A stretch of DNA of 6,877 bases from Opitutus sp. GAS368 (GTDB lineage: Bacteria > Verrucomicrobiota > Verrucomicrobiia > Opitutales > Opitutaceae). Below, piece after piece: positions 6,221 through 6,877 of the stretch. The stretch lies in contig CAMAXB010000167.1 in assembly GCA_945862035.1 (NCBI GenBank), positions 1-6,877 on the forward strand, in the 5' to 3' direction. Under the pieces are notes generated by a model. The model had not been told where the DNA came from. It saw only the letters and a list, made by a program, of their open reading frames with translations, and made no database searches. Both the position numbers and the translations under genes were made by a program. Within the stretch, counting starts at the first letter, position 1; every line of letters begins with the position of its first letter.

Positions 6221-6709
6221 TCACTCTGCGAAGAGCTGGGCGCCCTCCAGTGCGAGCAGCCTCAGCTTGGTCTTGATGCCGCCCGGCGCGGAGAACCCCG
6301 TCAGGGTGCCGTCCGCGCCGACGAAGCGGTGGCAGGGCACCAGCAGCGGCCACGGGTTCTGGCCGAGGGCGGTGCCGACGGCGCGCGCCGCCGCGACCGG
6401 CTGACCGATCGCTCGGGCCAACCCGCCGTAAGTCAGCGTCTGCCCCGCCTTCACCTGCAGCGCGCCGCGATACACCTCGCCCTGAAAGGCCGAGACTCGC
6501 GAGAAGGCGAAAGGGAGATCCGTGTAATCCTCGGGCGCCCCGGCTAGATGCTGCCGGACGCGGGCAATGAGTGGCTGAACCCAGGCCGGGACATCGCCCT
6601 CCGGGACCGACGCCTGATCCCCGCCCAGCAAGCGAAAGCCGGTCACCTCCCGGCCCTCCCACGCAACCGTGCAGAGCCCGAGAGCGGTATCGAAGGTGCG
6701 GCCGGGCAT
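6221..6709 (-). CDS. ogt: Methylated-DNA--protein-cysteine methyltransferase (Ogt/MGMT)
   Basis: This suicide enzyme repairs O6-alkylguanine (and O4-alkylthymine) by moving the alkyl group onto its own cysteine. From the ATG at 6709 it has 162 residues, normal for Ogt-type proteins. The active site PCHR is at residues 125-128 with acceptor C126, within NPWPLLVPCHRFVGADG. Upstream lie the recognition-helix region TYGGLARAIG and ARAVGTALGQNP, and downstream the conserved GFSAPGGIKTKLRLLALEG. The frame stays open to a TTG at 6760, which would add 17 residues; the ATG is preferred because MPGRTFDTALG fits the family start. No Ada-type N-terminal domain or regulator fusion is present. It leads the minus-strand cluster with the glycosylase and cdd. 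No clear promoter or Shine-Dalgarno is visible. Confidence 0.93.
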   Translation of the reverse strand: MPGRTFDTALGLCTVAWEGREVTGFRLLGGDQASVPEGDVPAWVQPLIARVRQHLAGAPEDYTDLPFAFSRVSAFQGEVYRGALQVKAGQTLTYGGLARAIGQPVAAARAVGTALGQNPWPLLVPCHRFVGADGTLTGFSAPGGIKTKLRLLALEGAQLFAE

Positions 6710-6781
6710 GACCGCAGACTGCCCCGCCCACCCGCCCCCGTAAAGTCCCCGCTTCGCCAAATTTCACGCAGCCATCTCCCC

Positions 6782-6799
6782 GCCGCGCTCCGGCGCGGC
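6782..6799. other. GC-rich hairpin upstream of ogt
   Basis: A 7-bp perfect stem (gccgcgc 6782-6788, gcgcggc 6793-6799) has a 4-base loop. It lies about 75 bases before the ogt start, between the edge terminator and the gene. No T-run follows on either strand. It may shape the ogt leader or be chance in GC-rich DNA. Confidence 0.3.
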
Positions 6800-6818
6800 C
6801 CTGCGGCGGGAACGAAAA

Positions 6819-6839
6819 GTGTCACGTAGTGCGTGACAC
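6819..6839 (-). terminator. Perfect GTGTCACG/CGTGACAC hairpin, probable terminator of an off-window gene
   Basis: An 8-bp perfect inverted repeat, gtgtcacg (6819-6826) and cgtgacac (6832-6839), flanks five bases. On the minus strand it is followed by TTTT, as in a weak intrinsic terminator. An in-frame TAA at 6860-6858 on the minus strand (visible end PLPTQ) could be the stop of the gene to the right, 18 bases before the hairpin. Its symmetry also suits a dimeric regulator binding site ahead of ogt; I favour the terminator because of the T-run. Confidence 0.5.
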
Positions 6840-6877
6840 CTTGCTTTGGGCGCGTGCTTATTGGGTTGGCAAGGGGC

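Noticed and set aside
6207..6767. A 186-codon minus-strand frame overlapping ogt
   Set aside because: The ogt frame contains the PCHR active site; this one is Gly/Arg-rich with no recognisable motif.

Overview
This is a high-GC window (by eye well above 60%) of tightly packed bacterial housekeeping genes. The mix of a menaquinone-type MenG methyltransferase, a ClpX-like ATPase with an unusual layout, the style of the HisS protein and mostly Shine-Dalgarno-less starts suggests a Verrucomicrobiota bacterium, perhaps of the Opitutaceae. That assignment is an inference from protein recognition and was not tested by a search.

Layout from left to right: (1) positions 1-157 hold a promoter-like region and possibly the edge of a neighbouring gene. 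(2) An A-type iron-sulfur carrier (158-475, +) follows. (3) A convergent gap (476-679) contains a GC-rich hairpin. (4) A minus-strand pair reads from the ClpX-like AAA+ unfoldase (3034-1445) into MenG (1375-680), with a gap full of CAATG/CATTG repeats. (5) A short divergent promoter region separates this pair from a plus-strand HU/IHF-family protein (3126-3446), which ends at a strong intrinsic terminator. (6) Histidyl-tRNA synthetase (3566-4882, +) comes next. (7) A convergent gap (4883-5134) carries an inverted repeat built from a degenerate 10-bp unit. (8) A minus-strand cluster reads O6-alkylguanine-DNA alkyltransferase (6709-6221), an AlkA-like DNA glycosylase broken by a one-base frameshift (6152-5542), then cytidine deaminase (5545-5135). 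(9) The right edge holds a hairpin with a T-run on the minus strand, probably the terminator of a gene just outside the window.

The minus-strand cluster pairs direct reversal of alkylation damage with base excision of alkylated bases and pyrimidine salvage. The glycosylase stop and the deaminase start overlap (GTGA), so they look translationally coupled. The other genes serve respiration (MenG), Fe-S maturation, protein quality control, nucleoid structure and translation.

I see no mobile element, CRISPR array, tRNA, rRNA or defence system. The most interesting items are the ClpX-like protein, which has no zinc-binding domain, a longer pore-2 loop and an apparent second copy of the AAA+ small subdomain; the frameshift inside the glycosylase helix-hairpin-helix; a probable leaderless promoter before the Fe-S carrier; and the two intergenic repeat types.
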